From NCBI GenBank assembly GCA_947561395.2, contig OX387192.1, positions 17,024,221 through 17,088,220 on the forward strand: a DNA stretch of 64,000 bases, in the 5' to 3' direction. Below are positions 22,879 to 34,776 of the stretch, in pieces. The notes beneath the pieces were generated by a model. That model made no database searches, was not told the origin of the DNA, and worked only from the letters and a program-made list of their open reading frames with translations. Origin of the DNA: Buxus sempervirens (Eukaryota; Streptophyta; Magnoliopsida; Buxales; Buxaceae). The position numbers were made by a program, and so were the translations under genes. How positions within the stretch are numbered: position 1 is the stretch's first letter; every line of letters starts with the position of its first letter.

Positions 22879-23322
22879 CTTGGTCTTTGATCTTAAAACC
22901 TTTTTCAACTTTTGTACTTCTTTCACCGACGACGACCTTTAGCATTAATATTTGGCATGATATTTGTTCATTTGATACTTTTGGTTCCTGTGTTACCAAA
23001 AAAATACTTACGGTTCCTGCCTTTATTCGGATTTTTGAGTTGGCCAAATCCAGGTCTGGGGTATGACACCGCTTCTTAAAGACTCTAGCCTCAATTTTTT
23101 TGATCTGCAATTACGTTGGAATGGTTATGGCGTAGCGGTTTAGGCAAATGGCAGGGTTCAGCTCTTCGACCCAAATCTGAGATAGAAGCCACATCATATC
23201 AACAAGATAATCGTTGGACATGGATGTGACTTCACGAGAAATAATCACAAAAAGAATGAAACTAGCAAGTTAGAATTAGTATAAACCGACTTTTTTAAAT
23301 TTGAAATTTTTATAGAGACTAT

Positions 23323-23477
23323 AAGGGCTAGCGTAGTGCACGAGGCTTCCGTTACCTCGTGGGTTCTGGGGAAGGTCTGACGTTTTTAACCTTATCCCGC
23401 AAGTAAAGAGTTCCTGTGACTTGAACCTATGATTTTTAAACCGCAATGGAGTAACCTAACCATCACGCCAAGGCTTG
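23323..23477 (-). mobile_element. tRNA-derived SINE, Au-like
   Basis: On the minus strand an A-box-like TGGCGTGATGGTTAGG (23455-23470) precedes a B-box-like GGTTCAAGTCAC (23416-23427), the internal RNA polymerase III promoter. The body ends CCTCGTGCACTACGCTAGCC, resembling the GTGCAC-containing 3' end of Au SINEs known in many angiosperms. Length (about 155 bp) fits. Duplications were not resolved. Au assignment is from memory of the family. Confidence 0.7.
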
Positions 23478-25917
23478 TATATTGATTGAAAGAAAATCTC
23501 CTACCCACGCATATGGAAAAAACAACCAGAGCATCAAACTGTTAAAATTAAATAAATTAATATATGAGACTACAAAAATTTTAGGAGTAAATGAGGTAAA
23601 AAGTATTTAAAACTTGTAAAAATGATATGAGTAATTTTCTTGGAATGTCTAGTGATTTTAAAAGTGTTAAAGGGGTATTACTTTGAAAAGTCAAAAACAA
23701 AAAGGCCAACTTGCTATTATAAAAATGTATTTTGACACATTCTCCAAGAGGCCCCATATAGTTTGTCCAACATTTGAATTATCTACCAAGACTAGAACAT
23801 AAGGTTTGAAGATAAATAGCTAGTGGACCTAAAATTTCAAAGTTCTATATAATTTTTTGTGACAAAAAGTACCTAAAATTTGATGAACTTTTGAAACAAA
23901 GAGTCGATGTTGACCATTTTTGTAAAATTTTCAGGGTCGTTGAAGAGACAAATCGCCATGATTTTCAGGGCGGCTGATTCTACAGAACCAGTCGTTGTCT
24001 TGACTAACAAATCTTATTATTGTGAAATCAAATAAATTAGGGATATTTACAGTTTACTCCCATAATGTTTTCAAAAATTCACTTTTTCCACCTGAGTTTC
24101 TAAAATAAAAATTTACCACCTTAAGGTTTTCTATATATAACAATCTTCTTCTTTTAGAAGCTTAATTGTTAAAATCATAATTGAAAAAATGTTAATTGAC
24201 AAATTTACCCAAGTTAAAAGCTTTATTTTTATACCTTTACTAAAAATGCCTTTTAGGTAGATGTGTGAGCCGGGGTCTTATTTTTCTCATTTGTTTTAAT
24301 TTTAAATAATCAGAATAAGAGTGACAAAAATGTCAATATATGTTCTATCTCTTCCCATTTCATCAACACTTAAGACTTGAACTGTCAAATGTAATGAGGA
24401 GAGTGTTACTTATAGTAAACCTCAAGAAGGTAAATTGGTAATTCAAAAACCTCAAGAGGGAAAGTGAGATTGTGTAAAACCTTAAGTGGGTGCACCGTAA
24501 ATTTATGTAACCAATCACAATGCGGCTCTATAGTTTGAAATTGTCCGTTGCCTTTAATTGCAATAGTTAGTACGGTTTGATTGAGATGTTAACACATAAA
24601 GCATCCAATGGTTGCAGAGTTTTTTCTTCTGAAAATGTAAAAAAAAAAACTCATTTCAATAAAAAAGCTCATCTTGAGATGCTCTAATGTAACAGCATCT
24701 TATGTACATTACATGTATCATTTTTTTTTTTGGTAAACACATTACATGTATCATAGTAGGGAAGAAATCATCTTCTGCATTCTTCTTCAACAGACATTGT
24801 CACAATCGTTAAATGCTGTGACGTACAACATGTAACAGTTGGTGTACGTTTTCATCTAGAAATGTCTTTTCAAATTTCTTTTGATAAAAAAAAAAACATG
24901 AGGGGTGTGTGTGATAGTTGTGGCACGGTCTGCGACGGCAGACGATTTCAAACCAACAGGCGGCAGACAATTTCATCCTTGTTCTACGTATGGCATTGGT
25001 TTTTTTTTTTTTTGTGGTAATGTACGTATGGGCCGTATGGCAATGGTTTGCGACGGAGTTTACAGACGGCTGGGGGTGAAACGTGGATTGGGGAAACAAT
25101 GTTATTTTAGAGAATTCCCGTTCGGAATGAGTGGCGTTGTTGTGGGCCCAAATGCAGAAAACATGAAGTGAGAGCCTTGCGTCAAATAGAGGACAATTTA
25201 ATGACACGCATTTCACGTGATCTCCGTCTAGGTGAGCACGTAATCAATAGTGCACTTATGTAGATATAAAGGTTAAGACACAAAGGATAAGAATTTCTTC
25301 AAGTGTATTTCTTTGGAAAGTGAAAAAATAAAAACGAGAAAGAGACCCATGTAAATATACACAAAAAATGACCTTAAAACTTTATCTTTTTGGCATGCTT
25401 TCCAAAATGCCTCTAAGTTTTAAATATAATGTAGATTTTGTGTCCAAATTATTTATGCTTGCAAGTCATTTAAGCATCCAATGATAGTTAAGGAGGTCTA
25501 TCCTAATGGTTTGCTCAACAATTCAAGCATAATTAACAAGAGTTCATGATATTTAAGGCTTAAAATTTATTAAAGGATCTTTCTTGGAAAGTAAAAGATA
25601 GAAGGAAAAATTTACCCCTATAGAAATATAAGACAATATGATATTATAGGATTGTTTTGGGGGAAAAAATTTATTAGTTTTTGCATGCCTCCCAACTCCC
25701 AAGCATCTGTTCTCTTTATATATAGTATAGATATCTATCTATCCATCTATATCTCTATTATATATAAAGGGAAGCGTCTCCCTGGAAAGTGTATAATAAT
25801 CATACCAATCTCAATTCATTTAAATCTTAAGAAATTGTTCATTCCCACCTCTTACCTTACCATCCGTCTACATCCTTTCTTTTTCTACATACATAAGCAC
25901 CTCTTTGGTGAGCTTAT
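23478..25917. other. Non-coding stretch, one possible MITE at 24038-24515
   Basis: No coding region is supported. At 24038-24515 imperfect ends GGATATTTACAGTTTACTCC and (reverse) TAAATTTACGGTGCACCC suggest a decayed MITE, with paired A/T-rich blocks inside (CACCTTAAGGTTTT near 24117; CCTCAAGAAGG near 24420). The open frames near 24809-25216 have no recognisable domain and unremarkable composition. Confidence 0.4.
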
Positions 25918-28120
25918 TGTATCACCATGTAAAATCACCTAAGGGACTTCCTAAATTCCATATGGAGTTTAACAAAACAAGGAGTCGCTACTATCCAAAG
26001 TTTTGGTGTGGATGGACACCAATGTGTGCATGAAAAGAACAAAATAGAGTCAAAGTATTCTAATTTAAGGTCTAGTTCAGAGATAAGGTAACGGGTTAGG
26101 TTATGAGTGGAGGAAGGTGTTAGGCACCCGTACTCATCTATACAAGATGGTTGTCATATGTCTTTCATGCTATACTATTGCTTGCATACAAAAATCATTC
26201 AAAAATAAACAAAAAAGAAGCAGTCATATGTGTGATTCTCCTCATGAGTGGTTCAACTAATTCTGGATTCTCTGTGGATTAATCACTCTCAAGACTTCAT
26301 GATCAAAGCAAAAAAAAAAAAAATCAAAATAAAAATCAAAGAAAAAAATATAAGAACACATATGGAAAAATCAGTGCAACATAAAGCTATTTGAGCTCTG
26401 CACTTTCAATTAACCATAACTCATTCATTTCAAACTCAATTTGAGTGAAACCAAAGCCATTTGAAAGCTTATAAGATGTAAAAAAAAAAAAGTCAGTAAA
26501 AATTTCATTTAAATCCAATTAAAAACAAGAGAGACATGCTTGTTCAAAATTGCTGGTTTGTCACAATAACAGTGGTGACCAAGCTTACTTCCCAAGCCTA
26601 TTCGTGGAGTTAGGCTCCATATAAATACTTAAAAATTGGTATGGATGAAGTATGAAACATTATATTTCAAATGGCATAGGTTTCAGCCCTTAATTCATCC
26701 ATATGAAGTCTATGTGTGCTTGTAAACATAGCAACTCAGTTACAGATTGACCTTATTAACTGCTACTGAGCAATACGAGGTCAATCAAGCACACAGATCT
26801 CAATTCTTATTTAAAAATTATGAAACCACTTGGATTTGAAATCAAACTCATAAATAAAAACTCATAATTCAAAATCACTTAAATCGGAGTTATAATGAGC
26901 CTTTGGTGCTCAATTAAAGTGACAAGTACAAAAAAATTGTGCAAATCTGACGCCAACTTCAATCAAATAGTGTGAGCAATCGGCTAAGAGAAAACTCAAG
27001 ACATTTTACAGGATTAAAATAGGCATCCTCACCTTTTGAGAACGAGTTTTATTCAAAAATTTCTTCAGATGACCAAGAAATGAACAAAAAAGAAGTTAGT
27101 GTTAAGGTTTTGTCTAGATTTGGAAAACCAGAGTAAAATCAAGTCAAAATCATGAGTGTTTGCATATAGCTCTTTAGATCTTATTTGAAAACACTTAAAA
27201 ATATCATAAAAATGATTCAAAAATATTTAGGGCATGGATTTGGCTCGGATCTCTCATTATTTGAAGAGTGAAAGCCAAAATCAACCCATATTTGCCTGAG
27301 ATTAACTCAATTTAAGAGAAGTTAGACCATGTGGTCTTCTCTAAAAAATTAAAATCAAAGATCAAAAGTCTAGATGTTGATTTAAGGCTCTAATCTCAGA
27401 TCTACCATATTGAGCATGGTAGATCTAAGATTCATGCTTAGATTGAAGAAAACGTGTGATTGTGTGTATGAAAGTGTCTAGGAAATCAAATCCATAGAGA
27501 GAATTGAGATCAAATACTATAAAACAGCATAGACCAATGAAATTGTTCTCAATTTGAAGTAAAAACACACACAAACAACAATCAACCAAAATAAACATAG
27601 CAATTAGGTTTTAAGCCTAATGATCCATCCTATAGCTTGTTTCCCCTACTTCTTTTTTCACGTTTTACGGCTAGAGATGTGGCTTAAGGTACTTTAAATC
27701 ATAGTTTGGGATTTCAAACACACCCAAGCCTTACACTATAAGAAGGTAAAAGATGAGAGAGTGCTTGAAATATAAAGAGAAGAAGCTAGATGTATACCTT
27801 GAATGCTTTGGAACTTGAGTGGAGAATTGGGTAGAGTTTCCCTTCTTATTTACGAGCTCTCAAGCACAAAATTTCCAGCCCTTTGCTTAAAGAGAGATCC
27901 TCTATTTATAGGCACAATTGAGTGTAGAAAAGTGCCAAGGGCATCTACAAAAATAATTCTAGATTCTTCCAATTCAAACCAAACACATGAATTGAAGGAA
28001 TTGAGAGAATTTTGAAGGCCAAATAGGGTAGATCAGGTCTCATAAAGAGAGATAAGAAGGGTAAATAAAGCTTAGATCTCGAGCTCTTTCAAAATTGACA
28101 AAACAAAGAAGAATCGTATG
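25918..28120 (-). repeat. Truncated Tat-type LTR
   Basis: The left end TGTATCACCATG and the following 300 bp align with the LTR ends at 13504 and 29905 (AAAATCACCTA, GGAGTCGCTACT, GGTGTGGATGGACACC). It keeps the TATA box at 27902-27911 and the block TTCACGTTTTACGGCTAGAGA (about 27658). Only about 210 bp remain upstream of the TATA box, against about 400 and 940 in its relatives, so the 5' end is missing. No matching duplication was found. Confidence 0.7.
27902..27911 (-). promoter_or_regulatory. TATA box in truncated LTR
   Basis: CTATAAATAG on the minus strand within CCTCTATTTATAGG, positioned as in the other Tat LTRs. Confidence 0.6.
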
Positions 28121-28750
28121 TGTAAAACCCCGATATTTTCTATGTGTTTTTATTATTTATTAGGAAGAATAAACTAAATAACCTGTGTGTATGTAGGGAA
28201 TTTCGGTGGGATAGCATGTACGGAATCATAGGTTTTCAAAACTCGTCGAGCAGCAATACAAATATGGTAAGTATAAAATACTTAAGGAAAATAGTCGTAG
28301 GGTTCGCAATACTCTTATACTTGTGTTGAAGGCGATTGCGGCGATTAATCCAGGTTTTTGGGAGAGAAGAAGATTGTGAGTTTTTCCTGTCGATCAGAGT
28401 GTTCGAAATCAAGGTTTTCAGAAGAGTTTTCCTCTTGCGAACAGAGGAACAAGTGGGCGACGATTGCAAGTAGATGAGCGACTGGGCGGCGTTCGACTGT
28501 GAGCTTTACTGTTCGAGTAGTTGCTGTTGCAGGGAGTTAAGCGTGCAAGAGGTGAGTAGAATCGTTTTAAAACTGGGTTTTGGATTTGATCCGTGAGTTT
28601 GGTAGTTTTGCATATGTTTCTGGAAAATACAGTTCGGCGTGAGTTCTTTTGAAGGATTGTTAGAGTTAAATATTAATGTGTTTAGAATAATTTCGAAACT
28701 GTTTTAAATGTCTTTTGGGGATAGTAGGAGGCTAGGAAAATTGCAAAATG
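28121..28750 (+). repeat. LTR-like fragment of unknown family
   Basis: It starts TGTAAAACCCCGATATTTTC, resembling 47498 (TGTAAAATCCCGATCC) and the start of several plant LTR families. It interrupts the truncated LTR on its left and the Tat leader on its right. No second copy or primer site follows. The boundary at 28750 is where similarity to the Tat leader begins. Confidence 0.4.
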
Positions 28751-29883
28751 CCTTTTAATCCATAGCACATTTCAGCACCTTTCCTCCATTATTCCTGCAA
28801 AAAGAGGGTTAGCTCATATTCATAGGATAGGTGGGCATGGGCTCCCTCCAAAATAAGACACCAAATGCATAGATTTTTGACTTGTGGGTTGCCTCCTTTG
28901 GAATTTGGGTAGGATTATGCCTAAAGAGAGTTTTGAACTCTACCTAGGAATTACACCATTCTTAAGGATCAACAATTTCTTGTGGAAACCAAATCCCCAT
29001 GTAAATAAATACCTACGAGCATGACTTGTAAGATTAACAAGTAATTCTTAAATAATAAGAAAGGAGAGATTACCTTGTATTTACCTTCATTATAGATGAT
29101 TTCCATATCATACCTTCATTTTGAAGCATGTATAAAGCCTTCTCTCAATTACAAACCCAATCCCCAAATGTAATTGGTTTACTTTGGCCAAAAATGTGAA
29201 ACATCACCTTCATGCATAAGACGGTTTTGGGTTTTGGCTTAATGGCAACCTAGAGCTCAAGCCTAGTGTATGACCAAAACCAAAAGATCCACAATGTCAT
29301 CACATCATTAGCTCAAAGATCTAGGGTGAATGTTTTCACTTTCGCTTTCCGAAGTAATGACCTCGGTGCGCCAAGTTACACACATTTGGGTTCAACTTCC
29401 TATAGGTAATTGGTGATTGTGCAAAAGAGTTTAAAAAATGCTCAAGTGCATTTGTAAACAATAGGTCACACTCGCAACGTCCCTATCCCTTGCCACTCTT
29501 TTTTCGTAGCCAAGCACATTCACATTCCCATTCAAAGGCATGATATGGAGATCATATATAAAGTAAAGAGATACTACTAAACAAAGCATGTCAATCAACA
29601 TACAAGCATGCTCATGGTTATCATACCATCTCACAAATTCAAATCAAGCATACAAACATGTTATCATGACCAAACAAAGGTAAATAAGCATGAAAATCAT
29701 GAAAAAGCATACAAGACATGCTCAAAGTATATACACCTCATGTTGAGCATGTTTATGGTTACCACACAATCTCAAAAGTCTAAATCAAGCATTCAAAGCA
29801 TGCTATTACAATCAACACATCAGCAAGCAAGCAAAATCAAAGTAAAGCATGTTTTAGCAAACAAACTTGGCTTAAACCCACTA
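28751..29883 (-). other. Leader remnant of Tat-type element C
   Basis: Non-coding, parallel to 12250-13480 of element A, including the ~60-bp block around GTGAATGTTTTCACTTTCGC (29331) and the repeated AGCATG-rich stretch before the primer site. Gag and pol are absent: similarity ends near 28750, where unrelated sequence starts. The element therefore lost its coding part by deletion or rearrangement. Confidence 0.7.
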
Positions 29884-29902
29884 GTCCCCAGTGGAGTCAC
29901 CA
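29884..29902 (-). promoter_or_regulatory. Primer binding site of element C
   Basis: Minus strand TGGTGACTCCACTGGGGAC, two bases from the LTR end. It resembles the sites of elements A and B but with TCCACTG for TCTGCTG, possibly a different tRNA isoacceptor. Confidence 0.75.
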
Positions 29903-31902
29903 ATTGTGAGACATGAAAAATCACCTAGATGACTTCCTCATCATCACGCGGGGTTCAGAAAGGTAAGGAGTCGTCACCATTCAAGTTAAGGTGTGAATGG
30001 ACACCAAAGTGATCATACAAAAGGTAAAAATAGAGCTAAAAGTAGCTCTAATTCATGGTTAAATCCAGAGATCAGGTAAGGGGATTAGGTTATGAGCAGG
30101 GGAAGATGTTAGGCACCCCCATTCATCCACACAAGGTGGTTGCCATATGCTATTAATGTTTTAAAAGTGCTTGCTAACAAGATCAATCAAAAGGGCTTGA
30201 AAGAAACCAAACATATGTGTGATTTCTTCATATGAGTAGTCCAATGGATGCTGGACTCTCTCTATGGATATATCACCTCTAGGACTTCATGATGAAGTAA
30301 AAAAACAAGGTAAAACCTGAAGAAAGTCAAACTTAAACAAATCTGAAGAATCAACTCAAGATTAAATCATAAGAGCTTGAAAACTTCAATCAATTATAAA
30401 TCCTTCGATTCAAACTCAAATTGAATGAAATCAAAGCCATTTGAAAAACTGATATGAAGTAGAAGACTCAGTAAAAATTTTAATTAAATTTGAATCAAAT
30501 CAGAAGAGATATACTTGTTTGAAATTTGCTGTTATTAATCAGTAAAAGTGACAAGTAGGCAACTTTGAAAACCTATTTGTGGAGATCAGCTCCATATGAA
30601 TCCTTGGAAATTTGCATGAATGATGTATGTACTGCCATATTTTGAATGAAATAGGCCTCGAACAAAACTTGATCCGTTTGTGGCTTTTGTGACCTCCGGA
30701 ACATGCCTAGAGGATCACAGGTTAACTCAAAACTCTGCTACTGAGCATCTCTGAGTTAATCAAACACACAAGATACAAATCAAAGGAAAAACTCTTGAAA
30801 CCAGTTGCACTTGAAAATAGATTCAAAAAGGAAAACACAGAGATTAAAATCATCTGAATCGGAGTTAAAATGAGCAAATGGTGCACGATCAAAGTGACAA
30901 GTTCAGCAATCTGACCTAAACTGACCTGTCGACTTTGATCAGATGGTATCAAAAATTGACTCCATATATATTGCTGAGATTTTACAGGCAATAACTAGAC
31001 ATATTCACCTATCACATATCTTTGGAATCACTTAAAAATTCATCTGGATGATGAAGTTATGACTGATCTAAGACAGGGTACAGGTTCTGTCCAGATTTGA
31101 AACTTTCAGTGAAATTAAACCAAAACAGTGAGTATTTGTGTGCAATCTATATGATATGAACTAAAATCACTTGAAAAAAGGTTGGAAAACCCCCAAAAGG
31201 ATGCATGAATTTGGCTCAAATCTCCCATTGATTGGAGAGAAAGTGCCAAAACACCAAAAAAAGAGCAAAAGTGCCCAAAAGAGAGAGATTAGACCATGAG
31301 GTCTTCTCTAAGAAGCAAAATCACTTGAAATCGACTCATGAAGTTCTGAGAAGTTGTTCTAAGGCTTCTGATCTCAGATCTACCATATTGAACATGGTAA
31401 ATCCAAGATCTAAGCCTATTTTGACAAAAACAAGTGATATGTGTGATTGTGTAGGAACTCAAATTTTCGGAGGAAATTGGGATCTAATGCTATAGAGAGC
31501 ATAGATCCGTGGATTCTATCCAGGTTTTGAAATCAAAACAATCACAAACATCAAGCATACACAAATCCATATGAATCATACAAAAATTTCATGAAATAGG
31601 TTCTAAACCTAGAGGATCCATTCCCACACTCGTTTCCCTTAGCTCTCTTTTCACGTTTTACAGTTAGAGAGGGTGCTTGAGGTACTTTAAGAGAGGTTTG
31701 GGGTTTCAAACACAATCAAGCCTTATGCTACAGAAAGATAGAAGGATAGAGTGCTTAAGTGTAAGAAAAATGAAGAGAAAAAGGCTTTGGGGCTTACCTT
31801 GGTAGCTTGAGATACTTGAGCCAACAATTGGGCAGAGCTTCCTTTCTTCTTCCAAAGCCTTCAAGCTTCAAATTAGCAGCCCTTTGCTTGAGGAGGAGCC
31901 TC

Positions 31903-31912
31903 CTATTTATAG
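31903..31912 (-). promoter_or_regulatory. TATA box in element C LTR
   Basis: CTATAAATAG on the minus strand, followed downstream by the conserved TTCACGTTTTAC block as in elements A and C's relatives. Confidence 0.65.
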
Positions 31913-32084
31913 GCAAGGCCAAGGGTAGGATAGTCACAAGGGTAGACACAAAAAAATTTCTAGAACCTTCCAACTTATCTCCAAAGTTTGAATTGGTGGA
32001 ATTTGATCAATTCTAGAGGCTAAATTAGAGAATTCCCACTTCCTAGATACAGTATGGCTGTAAATACGTGAGGGCTCATGGGCT

Positions 32085-32265
32085 TTTTCAATTTGAACAA
32101 AAGTACCCATGACCGAAAATACAGTTCGGTTATACACAAAAACACCTATAACCGAAATATTATTTCGGTTATAAGTAAATTATGTGTAACCGAAATTAAA
32201 TTTCGGTTATAAATAAAAACATTCATGATCGAAATTTAATTTCGGTTTAGGGCAAAAAAACTGTT
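32085..32265 (-). repeat. Hairpin array in U3 of element C LTR
   Basis: Several units pair ACCGAAAT with ATTTCGGT across 3-nt loops, for example ATAACCGAAATATTATTTCG near 32148 and GTAACCGAAATTAAATTTCG near 32190; a third is near 32228. The array sits about 180-350 bp upstream of the TATA box, as do unrelated palindrome arrays in other LTRs here. Confidence 0.7.
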
Positions 32266-32854
32266 TGCACAGCCTCTTCATAGGTTTGACCCTTACCTGC
32301 ACAGGCGATGCTTATTTACATGTAATATCGTTTAAGTAAATGTCCTTGTATTTTTTAATCTCCATTTACTTAAGATATTACATGTAAATAAGTAAACACC
32401 CCCCCCCCTCTCCCCATTTGAATCCATTAAAAATAGTTCCAGACCCAAATTCCAAGTGAATAAAAAGTCAACTTTCCAGTTCCAGGCTAAATTTTGGTTT
32501 TTCAGTTCCGGTAAAAAGATTCAACATGTTAATACAAAGGTATTTGTCAAGATTTAAAGGCTAAAAAAAATCATTTATGCAATAACATTACTAAAAACCT
32601 GATTACCGGGAAAAATTATCTTGAAATCTTGCCTTAAAAAATATTTCATTTTTTGGGGTCAAAAGTCAATAAAATTCAACCGGAAAAATTTGACTTTGCG
32701 CAAAAGATTGAATTTGGAAATTTTCCTTTGTGGCCTTGGATTCAAATGGGTTAAGGATCTCAAACCCAATGCTAAGAATTGAAAATTCCAATAAGATATT
32801 TCTCTCCTTCAAGATTTATATAAAAAAAAATCGTGCAATTTTGGGGTGTCTACA

Positions 32855-33476
32855 ACAGTTAATTGGGTAACCTTCCACATTTCCTCCCATTAGGTTGGTC
32901 TTTTCTAAATTAGGTTAGGTTGGGGTTATGTTCAGCAAAACAGGCCGCAATTCAATCTTAATTCATTAGAATATATGTTTTTCCTTATATCCAACACCAA
33001 AATACATATTTTATGAATAAATATATTAATGAATTTATATATATTACTTAAAAGGAATAATATTTTGATTTTATATAGCATAGTCTATCAAAACAATTGG
33101 CATAGAAGTGGGTTCGGTATGGGCTAAACTAAAGGTGTAATTCTAATAAGTTAATCATCAAAGTGTGATAAAATAAAAAATTTTAATGCTAATAAAATCC
33201 AAACTATTTCATATAACTAAAACTACTCAAATCCAAATATAATTTGATAAAAGGTCAGCCCACTAGACTCATAACACCCTATCTGAAATAGAAAACAAAT
33301 AATCCTTACATTAGAAATCAAATACTCCCATGAGCAATAAATAGCATCCTACATAAGACAATCTTGTTCCTCTAACTCATCAATATCTTCTAGATTCTCT
33401 TGAAAAGCTTGTTTATGATCTATTCCCTCAGTATATCCTCTCCAAATTGATATAAAAACAGAGTATTTTAAAAGAG
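32855..33476. other. A/T-rich non-coding stretch
   Basis: Parts near 32870-32960 and 33100-33140 resemble the hAT-like MITE at 15316-15684 (GGGTTCGGTATGGGCTAAAC), so a decayed relative is likely. No gene is seen. Confidence 0.4.
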
Positions 33477-33672
33477 ATTGAATCATCTACGGTTGGACTT
33501 GTAAAATGGTCCAACCGTAGCCAATGCCATGCAGCTACATGGGCTTGCATGATAGGCAAAGACCTGACACACTGACATTTTTCAGTTCTATGCTTGCCAT
33601 GCAGCCTATGTGGCTGCCTGGCATTGGCTATGGTTGGACCTATTTTACAGGTCCAACTGTAGATGATTCAAT
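33477..33672. mobile_element. Foldback MITE of 196 bp
   Basis: Nearly the whole unit is an imperfect inverted repeat. ATTGAATCATCTAC and GTAGATGATTCAAT mark its ends, and arms of about 75-95 bp pair with roughly one mismatch per ten bases, including GTAGCCAATGCCA/TGGCATTGGCTA. A transcript would form one long hairpin. Flanking duplication is unclear. MITEs of this shape can be sources of small RNAs. Confidence 0.8.
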
Positions 33673-34776
33673 GCTTTTAAAAAATGGTAGTGAGATAGAA
33701 AAATCCCATTAAATAACAATATAACAAAAGAAAATTTAACACAAACAATTTCATAATTTCATGGTAACAAATAAAACCCCCAACCATATTATGCCAAATA
33801 GATTTCTCATACAAATGGTCTAAATTGGGGTCTCAGATGATTTCTCTTCAGAAAGCGTTCTCCTTTCTCTGGGGCTGCATTTCTAGTCCACCAGATTAGT
33901 CAAAAAGTCGTTGGAGATAGCCTCCTATTTATAGATATCAGAAAACCCTAAGATTATGACATATGTCTGGAGGTGGTAACAAATAGATAAAAATAAAATT
34001 TGACATTATTAAGGACAAATTCAAGATAAGTCTTAGATATGTCTAAGGGATAGGGACAAGGATAAGCTTCCACTCACCACTTAGCCACTCAGCATTAGTA
34101 ATACCTTATTATGGATGGTGTGCAGGATGGCAATGATGCGGGTTTTGGTGAACCGGAACCCGTCCCTAGAAGGGTTTGGCCAATACAAAACTGTAACCTG
34201 CTCCTCTCGGGTTGGTAGCAGGTTGGTTTGGGTTGACCCAATTAGGGTACAAAATGTATAAAAAAAAAAGTATGCTTTGTTAAAAAAAATGTATGAATTA
34301 ATAATATATTTGTTAATAAAACGCATATTTTTTAAACTAAAATTTTAAACATTTAAAAAAAGCTATTTTAATAGATTATGGCCGGATCTGAGTCAAGGCA
34401 CATTGAGATAAACCTGAACCCGCCCCTAGCTCCATTTTGACCGTATCAAAACTTAAGTGGTGGGAAACGAAGGGAAAGGAAACCTTTCCTTTTTTTTTGG
34501 GGCTCGAAGAACGACCGATCCGTTTTTGTACCAGGATCGGGCAAGGCAATCGAGTCCTCCATCCCAATCTAGAGAACCTTGTTGCAATCATAGACTAAGA
34601 GCTCCAAGAAAAAGTAATTCTTGAGGAATGAGCGCTTAAGAAGAGAAAAAAGAAATGTGTTTTATTTGATTGGTACTGTTATCAACAATAGATGGGATTA
34701 AGACAGATATAGGTCGCTGCTTGGTGCTATAGACATGGTGAATATTTTCATTATTGTTTGTTTTTTTTTCTTGTTA
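33673..34776. other. Non-coding stretch
   Basis: No gene is seen. CTCCTATTTATAGATATC at 33925 resembles an LTR TATA context but lacks an LTR around it. 34120-34440 carries CGGGTT-type words (GATGCGGGTTTTGGTGAACC) like the hAT-like MITEs nearby. Confidence 0.35.

Larger units (their letters stand above)
20184..23068 (-). repeat. Degraded Ty3-type LTR or flanking fragment, with nested MITEs
   Basis: The right end reads GGGGTATGACA (to 23068), matching the start TGTCATACCCC seen in many plant Ty3 LTRs when read on the minus strand. Between 20184 and 21690 the sequence is non-coding and holds the hairpin array at 20645-20775. A MITE at 21691-22878 interrupts it. No primer site or coding domain is attached. 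The assignment to a Tekay-like family is a guess, and the left limit is not defined because the solo LTR at 16523-20178 interrupts the region. Confidence 0.45.
29905..32854 (-). repeat. 5' LTR of element C (2950 bp)
   Basis: Minus-strand ends TGTAGACACCCC and CTCACA, next to the primer site on the left. The TATA box is at 31903-31912. Upstream of it lies an array of AACCGAAAT/ATTTCGGTT hairpins (32085-32265). The conserved block TTCACGTTTTACAGTTAGAG is at about 31650. The right flank is ACAGT; the truncated LTR at 25918 is flanked by CTTAT, so the two are not a simple pair. Confidence 0.8.

Noticed and set aside
24809..25216. 135-residue ORF on the minus strand
   Set aside because: No recognisable domain, no start context or neighbours supporting expression; overlaps an equal-quality ORF on the other strand.
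25918..32854. A single complete LTR pair around element C
   Set aside because: Flanks CTTAT and ACAGT do not match and the left LTR is truncated, so the two LTRs may come from different insertions or a rearrangement.
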